NCBI GenBank assembly: GCA_016721195.1 | Contig: JADKIO010000009.1 | Coordinates: 278,733 to 342,732, forward strand | Direction: 5' to 3' | DNA length: 64,000 nucleotides | Origin: Candidatus Geothrix skivensis | Lineage (GTDB): Bacteria; Acidobacteriota; Holophagae; Holophagales; Holophagaceae | Part shown: in pieces, positions 25,355 through 31,884 of the stretch | How the letters are laid out: each line of letters begins with the position of its first letter | Position numbering within the stretch: position 1 is the stretch's first letter | Position numbers and translations under genes: made by a program | Notes under the pieces: generated by a model | Told to the model about the DNA's origin: nothing | What the model saw: only the letters and a program-made list of their open reading frames with translations | Database searches by the model: none

Positions 25355-26305
25355 ATGGATCCCTACCTCAGCATCGTCATCCCCATCTTCAACGAGGAGG
25401 AGAACATCCCCGCCCTGTGGGAGCGCCTGTCCCGGGTCATGACCGAGCGGTTCGCGGATCCCGGGAAGCCCTGGGAGATCATCTTCACCGATGACGGCAG
25501 CCGGGACCGGAGCCTGCCCATGCTCCTGGACATCGCCAACGCCGAGCCCCGGGTCCGGGTGGTGGTGTTCAACCGCAACTACGGCCAGCACAGTGCCATC
25601 TTCGGGGCCTTCGCCGAGGTGAAGGGCCAGGTGGTGGTGACCCTGGATGCGGACCTGCAGAACCCCCCCGAGGAGATCCCCAAGCTGGTGGCCAAGATCG
25701 AGGAGGGCTACGACGTGGTGGGGGGCTGGCGCCAGGGCCGCCAGGAGAACGACAGCTTCTTCCGCACCATGCCCAGCAAGCTCGTCAACGCCATCACCCG
25801 CAGGACCACGGGCGTGAAGCTCCACGACTACGGCTGCATGCTGCGGGCCTACAGCCGCGAAGTGATGGACGCCATGCTGCTCTGCAAGGAGCGCTCGAGC
25901 TTCATTCCCGCCCTGGCCAACAGCTTCGCCAAGCGCATCACCGAGGTGCCCGTGGCCCACGCGGAGCGGGCCGCCGGCACCAGCAAGTACGGGCTCTGGA
26001 AGCTCATCAACCTCCAGTTCGACCTGCTCACCAGCTTCAGCCTCCTGCCCCTGCAGATGCTCAGCGTGTTCGGCGTGATCACGGCGGTGCTGGGCTTTCT
26101 GCTCTTCCTGGGCCTGGTCATCTACCGGTTCATGCATCCCGAGGGCACGGCCCAGGGTGTGTTCACCCTGTTCGCCATCCTCTTCTTCTTCGTGGGCTGC
26201 CAGTTCATCGCCTTCGGCCTGCTGGGCGAGTACATCGGCCGCATCTACCAGGAAGTGCGGGACCGGCCCCGGTACATGGTGAAGAAAGTCCACCAGGCGA
26301 AATAG
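25355..26305 (+). CDS. polyprenyl-phosphate glycosyltransferase (GT2, ArnC/DPM1-like)
   Basis: A 316-residue membrane glycosyltransferase. The GT2 domain (about 1-225) has SIVIPIFNEEENI, FTDDGSRD and TLDADLQNPPEEI, the nucleotide-sugar and metal-binding motifs. Two C-terminal membrane helices (about 229-258 and 266-292) and the ending GEYIGRIYQEVRDRPRY match the ArnC/GtrB group. Such enzymes load a sugar onto undecaprenyl phosphate for surface polysaccharide, lipid A or teichoic decoration. The ATG at 25355 has GGAG 5 bases upstream; an in-frame GTG two codons earlier is the alternative. Confidence 0.9.
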   Translation: MDPYLSIVIPIFNEEENIPALWERLSRVMTERFADPGKPWEIIFTDDGSRDRSLPMLLDIANAEPRVRVVVFNRNYGQHSAIFGAFAEVKGQVVVTLDADLQNPPEEIPKLVAKIEEGYDVVGGWRQGRQENDSFFRTMPSKLVNAITRRTTGVKLHDYGCMLRAYSREVMDAMLLCKERSSFIPALANSFAKRITEVPVAHAERAAGTSKYGLWKLINLQFDLLTSFSLLPLQMLSVFGVITAVLGFLLFLGLVIYRFMHPEGTAQGVFTLFAILFFFVGCQFIAFGLLGEYIGRIYQEVRDRPRYMVKKVHQAK

Positions 26306-26309
26306 CCGC

Positions 26310-26495
26310 CTACTCCGCGGCTTCTTCGCTCCAGCCCTCGCCATTCTCCTCCTGGGGCTTTTCGGGGACGCGGTAGCTTTCGCTGGACCAGGCGCCGAGG
26401 TCGCGGGTCCGGCAGCGCTCCGAGCAGAAGGGCTTGAAGGGGTTCCCCTCCCAGGGGGTGGGGGTGCGGCAGGTGGGGCAGGGGCGAAGGGTCAT
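26310..26495 (-). CDS. yacG: YacG-type zinc-binding gyrase inhibitor
   Basis: A 61-residue zinc protein with the family pattern CPTC followed about 16 residues later by CSERCR, then DLGAW, which together match YacG. In other bacteria YacG binds the GyrB C-terminal region and inhibits DNA gyrase. The acidic tail (PEKPQEENGEGWSEEAAE) is typical. It stands alone, ending 4 bases from the convergent glycosyltransferase stop, with its start facing the dnaK upstream region. Confidence 0.87.
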   Translation of the reverse strand: MTLRPCPTCRTPTPWEGNPFKPFCSERCRTRDLGAWSSESYRVPEKPQEENGEGWSEEAAE

Positions 26496-26524
26496 GGCTA
26501 TCAGCCTATTCGAAAAGAGATCGA

Positions 26525-26570
26525 CAACAAGAACGAAGAAAATATGAGTAATTTATTGAAGATCTTGTTG
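26525..26570. promoter_or_regulatory. inverted repeat overlapping the dnaK -35 region
   Basis: CAACAAGA at 26525-26532 and its exact complement TCTTGTTG at 26563-26570 are separated by 30 AT-rich bases, and the match extends imperfectly on both sides. The right arm overlaps the predicted -35 box of dnaK, so a regulator bound here could control it. No known consensus (CIRCE or HAIR) is matched. Confidence 0.4.
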
Positions 26571-26596
26571 ACGAGGGGAAGCATGGCCCTTATCCT
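26568..26596 (+). promoter_or_regulatory. dnaK sigma-70-type promoter
   Basis: TTGACG (26568-26573), a 17-base spacer and TATCCT (26591-26596) match the vegetative consensus at 5 of 6 and 4 of 6 positions. The predicted start near 26603 leaves a leader of about 45 bases ending in the AAGGAGG ribosome site of dnaK. Confidence 0.6.
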
Positions 26597-26647
26597 CAGG
26601 GAATCCAGGGTGGGCATGGCCCGGTCTGGACCCCAAGGAGGATTCAC

Positions 26648-28549
26648 ATGGGCAAGATCATCGGCATTGACCTCGGCACCACCAACAGCTGCGTGGCCGT
26701 CATGGAAGGCGGGCAGCCGAAGGTGATCCCGAATCCGGAAGGGGCGAACACCACGCCCTCCGTGGTGGGGTTCAACCCCAAGACCAGCGAGCGCCTCGTG
26801 GGCGTTTCGGCCAAGCGGCAGGCGGTGGCCCAGCCCAAGATCACCATCTATTCCATCAAGCGCTTCATGGGCCTGCCCTTCGCCGATTCGGACCGGGAGC
26901 AGAAGCTGGTGCCCTACCTGGTGGAGCGGGCCGACAAGGGCGGCTGCACCGTGGATGTGCTCGGGAAGAAGCTCAGCCCCGAGGAGATCAGCGCGGCCGT
27001 CATCACCAAGATGAAGGAGGCCGCCGAGGCCTACCTGGGCGAGAAGGTCACCGAGGCCGTCATCACCGTGCCCGCCTACTTCAACGACGCCCAGCGCCAG
27101 GCCACCAAGGATGCCGGCGCCATCGCGGGCCTGGAGGTGAAGCGCATCGTCAATGAGCCCACCGCCGCGGCCCTGGCCTATGGCCTGGACAAAAAGAAGG
27201 ATGGCACCATCGCGGTCTTCGACTTCGGCGGGGGCACCTTCGACATCAGCATCCTCGAAGTGTCCGAAGGCGTGGTCGAGGTGAAGTCCACCAACGGCGA
27301 CACCCACCTGGGTGGCGACAACATCGACCAGGCCATCATCGACTGGCTGGCGGACGAGTTCCAGAAGGCCGAGGGCATCGATCTCCGCAAACAGGCCGAC
27401 GCCATGCAGCGCCTCAAGGAGGCCGCCGAGAAGGCCAAGATCGAGCTCTCCAGCACCACCCAGACCGAGATCAGCCTGCCCTACATCACCGCGGACGCCA
27501 GCGGACCCAAGCACGTGAACCAGTCCCTCAGCCGGGCCAAGTTCGAGCTGATGATCGAGCCCGTCCTGCAGAAGATCAAGGGGCCCTGCGAGAACGCCGT
27601 GAAGGACGCCAAGCTGGCCCACCACGAGATCGACGAAGTGGTGATGGTGGGCGGCTCCACCCGCATCCCCAAGGTGCTGGAACTGGTCAAGCAGATCTTC
27701 GGCAAGGAGCCCAACCACAGCGTGAACCCTGACGAGGTCGTGGCCATCGGCGCCGCCGTGCAGGCGGGCGTGCTCTCCGGCGACGTGAAGGGCGTGCTGC
27801 TGCTGGACGTGACGCCGCTGTCTCTGGGCATCAACGCCAACGGCGGCCAGATGAGCGTGATCATCCCCCGCAACACCACCATCCCCACCAAGCGCAGCGA
27901 GGTCTATACCACCGCCGTGGACAACCAGCCCGGCGTGGACATCGAAGTCTTCCAGGGCGAGCGCCCCGTGGTCGAAGGCAACAAGCTGCTGGGCCAGTTC
28001 CACCTGGGCAACATCGCCCCCGCCCCCCGGGGCATGCCCCAGATCGAGGTGGTCTTCGACATCGACGCCAATGGCATCGTGCATGTCACCGCCAAGGACA
28101 AGGGCACGGGCAAGGACGCCAGCATCACCCTCACCGGCAGCACGGGCCTCTCGAAGGAGGAGATCGACGCCAAGGTGAAGGATGCGGAGGCCCACAAGAC
28201 CGAGGACGAGGAGCGCAAGGGCCTGCTGGAGGAGAAGAACCACCTCGACCAGATGGTCTACCAGGTGGAGAAGCTCCTGAAGGACAACGGCGACAAGCTG
28301 CCGGAGGACGACAAGAAGGAGGCCGAAGAGGCCATCGTCGAAGCCAAGGCCGCCCTGGCCAGCCTGGAGAAGGAGCGCATCAAGAAGGCCCTGGAGAACC
28401 TCACCGCCAAGAGCCACAAGCTGGCGGAAAGCCTCTACAAGCAGGAGCCCCCCAAGGATGGCGGCGCGGCTCCTGGTGCCCCCGGCGCCCACCCCGGCGG
28501 CGAGAAGAAGGCCGATGACAACGTCATCGACGCGGAAGTCGTCAGCTAG
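26648..28549 (+). CDS. dnaK: molecular chaperone DnaK (Hsp70)
   Basis: A 633-residue Hsp70 with the full set of signatures: IGIDLGTTNSCVAVMEGGQP at the N-terminus, FDFGGGTFDISIL near residue 193, and VVMVGGSTRIPKVLELVKQIF near 335, followed by the substrate-binding domain and a lid with a Gly/Ala-rich tail ending VIDAEVVS. It folds nascent and damaged proteins with DnaJ and GrpE. The ATG has an AAGGAGG site. No grpE gene is adjacent. It is followed by a strong terminator, so dnaJ downstream is transcribed separately. Confidence 0.97.
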   Translation: MGKIIGIDLGTTNSCVAVMEGGQPKVIPNPEGANTTPSVVGFNPKTSERLVGVSAKRQAVAQPKITIYSIKRFMGLPFADSDREQKLVPYLVERADKGGCTVDVLGKKLSPEEISAAVITKMKEAAEAYLGEKVTEAVITVPAYFNDAQRQATKDAGAIAGLEVKRIVNEPTAAALAYGLDKKKDGTIAVFDFGGGTFDISILEVSEGVVEVKSTNGDTHLGGDNIDQAIIDWLADEFQKAEGIDLRKQADAMQRLKEAAEKAKIELSSTTQTEISLPYITADASGPKHVNQSLSRAKFELMIEPVLQKIKGPCENAVKDAKLAHHEIDEVVMVGGSTRIPKVLELVKQIFGKEPNHSVNPDEVVAIGAAVQAGVLSGDVKGVLLLDVTPLSLGINANGGQMSVIIPRNTTIPTKRSEVYTTAVDNQPGVDIEVFQGERPVVEGNKLLGQFHLGNIAPAPRGMPQIEVVFDIDANGIVHVTAKDKGTGKDASITLTGSTGLSKEEIDAKVKDAEAHKTEDEERKGLLEEKNHLDQMVYQVEKLLKDNGDKLPEDDKKEAEEAIVEAKAALASLEKERIKKALENLTAKSHKLAESLYKQEPPKDGGAAPGAPGAHPGGEKKADDNVIDAEVVS

Positions 28550-28560
28550 CGTTCGAAACG

Positions 28561-28589
28561 AAGGGGGAGCCACCGGGCTCCCCCTTTTT
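28561..28589 (+). terminator. intrinsic terminator of dnaK
   Basis: A perfect 11-base GC-rich stem (AAGGGGGAGCC with its complement) around a 4-base loop ends in five T residues, 12 bases after the dnaK stop. This is a textbook Rho-independent terminator and isolates dnaK from dnaJ. Confidence 0.9.
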
Positions 28590-28605
28590 CTGCACGAACG
28601 AAATC

Positions 28606-28622
28606 TTAGTGTCCTACACTAA
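28606..28622 (+). promoter_or_regulatory. palindrome over the dnaJ promoter
   Basis: TTAGTGTCCTACACTAA is a perfect 7-base inverted repeat around CCT, ending 4 bases before the dnaJ ATG. It contains TACACT (28615-28620), a good -10 box, which would place the transcript start at or next to the ATG. The position suits a repressor operator, with HspR encoded in the same operon as the natural candidate. It does not match the actinobacterial HAIR sequence. Confidence 0.55.
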
Positions 28623-28626
28623 ACCC

Positions 28627-29688
28627 ATGCCCCACCCCGACTACTACAAGATCCTGGGCGTGCCCCGATCGGCCTCCGAGGAGGACGTGAAGAAGGCCTA
28701 CCGGAAGCTGGCCCGGAAACACCACCCCGACCTGAACCCCGGGGACGCCAAGGCGGAAGGCGAGTTCAAGAAGCTTTCCGAAGCCAACGACGTGCTGTCG
28801 GATGCCGAGAAGCGGAAGAACTACGACACCTACGGAGATCCTGCGGGCCCCGGGGCCCAGATCCCGCCGGGCTTCCAGCAGGGGGCGGGCTTCGGGTTCG
28901 AGGACATCTTTGCGGGCTTCGGCGGCCGCCCCATGCGGCATGGACCCGAGCGGGGCGAAGACCTCATCCACGCGGTGCGCCTGGGCTTCAAGGAGGCCTT
29001 CGAAGGCACCCGCCTCAGCCTGCGGGTGAACCGCTCGGAGCCCTGCCTCACCTGCCGTGGCACCGGCGAATCCTCCCGGAAGCAGGAGACCTGCCGGACT
29101 TGCCAGGGCAAGGGGAAGCTGGGCGGCGGCGGCGGCTTCCTTTCCTTCGGGCGCGCCTGTCCCGACTGCGGGGGCCGGGGCACCAAGTCGCCCGCCTGTC
29201 CCGATTGCGATGGGGCCGGTCGCCATGGCCGGCAGGAAACCGTCACCATCGCCATTCCAGCCGGGGTGGAGGATGGCGCGCGCCTGCGGGTGGCCGGCAA
29301 GGGCGAGGCGGGACGCCGGGGAGGTGGCCCGGGGGACCTGTTCCTGCAGATCAGCATGCAGCCTGACGCCCGCTTCGAGCGCAAGGGCCCGAACCTCTAC
29401 GTGCGCCTGCCCATCAGCTTTTCTGAAGCGGCCCTGGGTGCCAAGGTGGACGTGCCCACTCCCGAGGGCCAGCAGACCATCAAGGTCCCGCCCGGCACCC
29501 AGACCGGCGCCAAGCTGCGGCTCAAGGGCCAGGGCATGCCCATTCCCCGGGGCAGCCAGCGGGGGGACCTCATCGCCGAAGTGGCCGTGGTGACCCCCGC
29601 CATCCAGGATGAGCGCAGCAAGGAGCTGCTGCGGGAACTGGCGGAGCTGAACGATGCGGATGTGCGCAAGCAGCGGAGTGCCATATGA
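28627..29688 (+). CDS. dnaJ: DnaJ-type co-chaperone (Hsp40)
   Basis: A 353-residue class I Hsp40. The J domain (about 2-68) has YYKILGVPRSASEEDVKKAY and the HPD tripeptide in KHHPDLNPG. A short Gly/Phe linker follows, then a zinc-finger region with four Cys pairs (CLTCRGTG, CRTCQGKG, CPDCGGRG, CPDCDGAG) and the C-terminal substrate domains. It stimulates DnaK ATPase and delivers substrates. There is no ribosome site before the ATG, which sits 4 bases after a palindrome containing a -10 box, so the mRNA may be leaderless. The last 4 bases overlap the hspR start. Confidence 0.92.
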   Translation: MPHPDYYKILGVPRSASEEDVKKAYRKLARKHHPDLNPGDAKAEGEFKKLSEANDVLSDAEKRKNYDTYGDPAGPGAQIPPGFQQGAGFGFEDIFAGFGGRPMRHGPERGEDLIHAVRLGFKEAFEGTRLSLRVNRSEPCLTCRGTGESSRKQETCRTCQGKGKLGGGGGFLSFGRACPDCGGRGTKSPACPDCDGAGRHGRQETVTIAIPAGVEDGARLRVAGKGEAGRRGGGPGDLFLQISMQPDARFERKGPNLYVRLPISFSEAALGAKVDVPTPEGQQTIKVPPGTQTGAKLRLKGQGMPIPRGSQRGDLIAEVAVVTPAIQDERSKELLRELAELNDADVRKQRSAI

Positions 29689-30062
29689 GCTCTCGAGACC
29701 CCCGCCTGGGCGCCTACATGATCGGCGTGGTGTCGATGCGCTACAGCGTGCACCCCCAGACCCTCCGTCTCTATGAGCGGGAGGGGCTGCTCACCCCCAG
29801 CCGCACGGAAGGCAAGACGCGCCTATACAGCGACGAGGACCTGGAACGCCTGGAGTTCATCCTCAACCTTACCCGGGACCTGGGGGTGAATCTGGCGGGC
29901 GTGGAGGTGGTGCTGAGCATGCGGGACCGCCTGAGCCGCATGCAGGAGGACATGGAGCGCCTGGCGCAGGTGCTGGACGCCGCGGGCCTGAAGGACGTCC
30001 CCCGGCCCACCTCGGCCACGGGCCTGGTGAAACTGGTCCCCCACGGTCTGAGGAAGCGCTGA
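29685..30062 (+). CDS. hspR: HspR-like MerR-family heat-shock regulator
   Basis: A 125-residue MerR-family protein with the N-terminal winged HTH containing SVHPQTLRLYEREGLLTPSR, the hallmark of HspR repressors, and a short C-terminal helix. HspR represses dnaK-type operons and uses DnaK as a co-repressor. The ATG overlaps the dnaJ stop (ATGA), so it is made from the dnaJ transcript, matching the usual dnaJ-hspR arrangement. The palindrome at 28606-28622 is a candidate site of action. That autoregulation is inference. Confidence 0.88.
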   Translation: MSSRDPRLGAYMIGVVSMRYSVHPQTLRLYEREGLLTPSRTEGKTRLYSDEDLERLEFILNLTRDLGVNLAGVEVVLSMRDRLSRMQEDMERLAQVLDAAGLKDVPRPTSATGLVKLVPHGLRKR

Positions 30063-30080
30063 CTTCTTTCGGACAGGTGC

Positions 30081-30108
30081 TTTGGCGGTCGGGATCGCTT
30101 GCTATGCT
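30081..30108 (+). promoter_or_regulatory. candidate promoter of the sigma-factor operon
   Basis: TATGCT (30103-30108) preceded by TGC gives an extended -10 element, with a weak TTTGGC -35 box (30081-30086) at 16-base spacing. It lies 23 bases upstream of the sigma-factor GTG. Confidence 0.4.
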
Positions 30109-30130
30109 GATCCTTCCTCCTAGGTGAACC

Positions 30131-30997
30131 GTGCCCCTCCGGCATCTCGAAGAGCGCTCGCTCGACAAGTACTTCGACTCGATCCGCCACCTGCCCCTGC
30201 TGACGGCGGAGGAGGAGCGGATCAACGGGCGCCTCTGGCAGAACGACCGCAACCCCGAAGGGCTGCGGAAGCTCGTGGAAGGCAACCTGCGCTTCGTGGT
30301 GAAGGAGGCGCGGAAGTTCGAGGGCATGGGCCTGGACCTGCTGGACCTCATCAGCGAAGGCAACCTGGGCCTCATCGAGGCTGCCAAGCGCTTCGACCCC
30401 GAGCGCCTGAACAAGTTCCTCACCTACGCCTCCTGGTGGGTGCGGCAGGCCATCTTCCACGCCCTGGCCGAACACGGGAACAAGATCCGCCTGCCCCAGA
30501 AGGTGGCGGGCCACCTGGTGCAGCTGAACCGGGTCACACAGAAGCTCAGCCAGGCCCTGGGGCGTCCACCCATGCTCCAGGAGATCGCCACCGCTGCCAA
30601 CCTGAGCGTCGAAGACGTGGAGCGCTACCAGCTGCTCCAGCAGACCACCTCCACCATCTCCACCGAGCAGGGCCTCGGCGATTCGGACCTCACCGTGGGC
30701 GACAGCCTGGAGCAGGAGGTGGAACCTTCGGCCATGCACACCCTGGACCAGGAGGCCTTCCTGGAGCAGATCGAGGCCAGCCTGGCGGCCCTGAGCGAGA
30801 AGGAGCGCACCATCATCTCGCTGCACTTCGGCATCGGCGGCGAGGATCCGCTGACCCTCGAGCAGATCGGCAAACGCTTCGTTCCGCCCATCTCCCGCGA
30901 GCGCGTGCGTCAGCTGGAAGAGCGGGCCTTCTCCCGCATCCGCGAGCGCCGCCGCGAGGTGCTGGGGGGCTTCCTGCGCGGGGGGGATGGGCCATGA
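30131..30997 (+). CDS. sigma-70-family RNA polymerase sigma factor (RpoD/RpoS-like)
   Basis: A 288-residue group 2/3 sigma factor without region 1.1. Region 1.2/2 is seen in SLDKYFDSIRHLPLLTAEEE, GNLRFVVKEARKFEG, DLISEGNLGLIEAAKRFDP and FLTYASWWVRQAI (-10 recognition). Region 3 (PQKVAGHLVQLN) and region 4 (LSEKERTIISLHFGIGG, then ISRERVRQLEERAFSRIR for -35 contacts) are complete. The start is a GTG with AGGTGA upstream. It overlaps the next ATPase gene by 4 bases. Its place next to dnaJ-hspR suggests a stress-related sigma factor, but that is inference. Confidence 0.92.
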   Translation: MPLRHLEERSLDKYFDSIRHLPLLTAEEERINGRLWQNDRNPEGLRKLVEGNLRFVVKEARKFEGMGLDLLDLISEGNLGLIEAAKRFDPERLNKFLTYASWWVRQAIFHALAEHGNKIRLPQKVAGHLVQLNRVTQKLSQALGRPPMLQEIATAANLSVEDVERYQLLQQTTSTISTEQGLGDSDLTVGDSLEQEVEPSAMHTLDQEAFLEQIEASLAALSEKERTIISLHFGIGGEDPLTLEQIGKRFVPPISRERVRQLEERAFSRIRERRREVLGGFLRGGDGP

Positions 30998-31881
30998 GGG
31001 GCCGTCCCGACTGTCCCCGGTGCCTGGGCAAGGGTCTCGTCTTCGATCCGGATCCCCAGAAGCCCGTGCTGGTCTGCGGCTGCACCGCGGATCTGGCGCC
31101 GGATGCGGAAACCCTGGGGCTGCCTTCCCGGTACCGGGATGCCGACTTCACCCGCTTCTGGAAGTGGTGGAACAACTCCCAGGCCAGTGGCGTCCGGGCC
31201 CTGCTGGACCGGGTGTCGGACCTGGAGGAATGGCTGACCCGGCCCGAGGAGGAAGTCGGCCCGATCCCTTCCCGCGATGACCTGGTCAAGCTGCTGCAAG
31301 CCGTGAGAAAGAAACCCGAGCACGGCATCCATCCGGCGGGCGCGCAGTCGCTGTTCCAATGGGCGCAGAACGGCAAGCACAAGTTCCGGCACGGCTGGGA
31401 GCTCTGGTGGATCCACGGCCCCGCCCAGAGCGGCCGCAGCACCCTGGCCGCCGCGGCCCTGCGGGGCTGGACCGAGCGCACGGGCAAGGCCGGCAGTTTC
31501 GTATCCGTGCGCACCCTCAGCCAGTCCATCAAGGACGTCTATCACGACATCCGGAGCTACCAGAACCAGGCCTTCCAGAGCGTGCGCGACCTCATCGAAC
31601 CGCTGCAGGACAAGCCCCTGCTCGTCCTGGATGACTGGGACCGCATGGATTCGGATATCCGGGTGGCCCAGGCCCTGGCCCAGCTGCTGGATCACCGCTA
31701 CGGCGAGGAACTGCCCACGATCCTGACGGCGGCGGGTTCGCCGGAGGCCCGGGAGCTCCGGGAGAACCACCCCCTCACCCGCCTGGAGGACCTGAGCCTG
31801 CTGAAGCGGCTGGAAGGCGCCGAGCGCGTGGAGATGGTGCCGGCCCTCCGGCCCTGGATCGACCGAATGGAACGCTCCTAG
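30994..31881 (+). CDS. zinc-finger P-loop ATPase (DnaC/DnaA-like)
   Basis: A 295-residue protein with an N-terminal Cys motif (CPRCLGKG, then CGC) and a C-terminal AAA-type ATPase domain: Walker A-like IHGPAQSGRSTLAAAA around residue 142 and Walker B LLVLDDWDRMD around 208. The Walker A motif has Arg in place of the usual Lys (GxSGRST), so ATP binding may be altered. The arrangement resembles DnaC-type helicase loaders and IstB-like proteins, but no replication gene is nearby. It is coupled to the sigma factor by an ATGA overlap and is followed 4 bases later by the RND gene. Confidence 0.78.
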   Translation: MRGRPDCPRCLGKGLVFDPDPQKPVLVCGCTADLAPDAETLGLPSRYRDADFTRFWKWWNNSQASGVRALLDRVSDLEEWLTRPEEEVGPIPSRDDLVKLLQAVRKKPEHGIHPAGAQSLFQWAQNGKHKFRHGWELWWIHGPAQSGRSTLAAAALRGWTERTGKAGSFVSVRTLSQSIKDVYHDIRSYQNQAFQSVRDLIEPLQDKPLLVLDDWDRMDSDIRVAQALAQLLDHRYGEELPTILTAAGSPEARELRENHPLTRLEDLSLLKRLEGAERVEMVPALRPWIDRMERS

Positions 31882-31884
31882 GCG

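Noticed and set aside
28606..28622. HAIR or CIRCE element
   Set aside because: Neither the CTTGAGT-N7-ACTCAAG nor the TTAGCACTC-N9-GAGTGCTAA consensus is matched, although the start TTAGTG is superficially similar to CIRCE.
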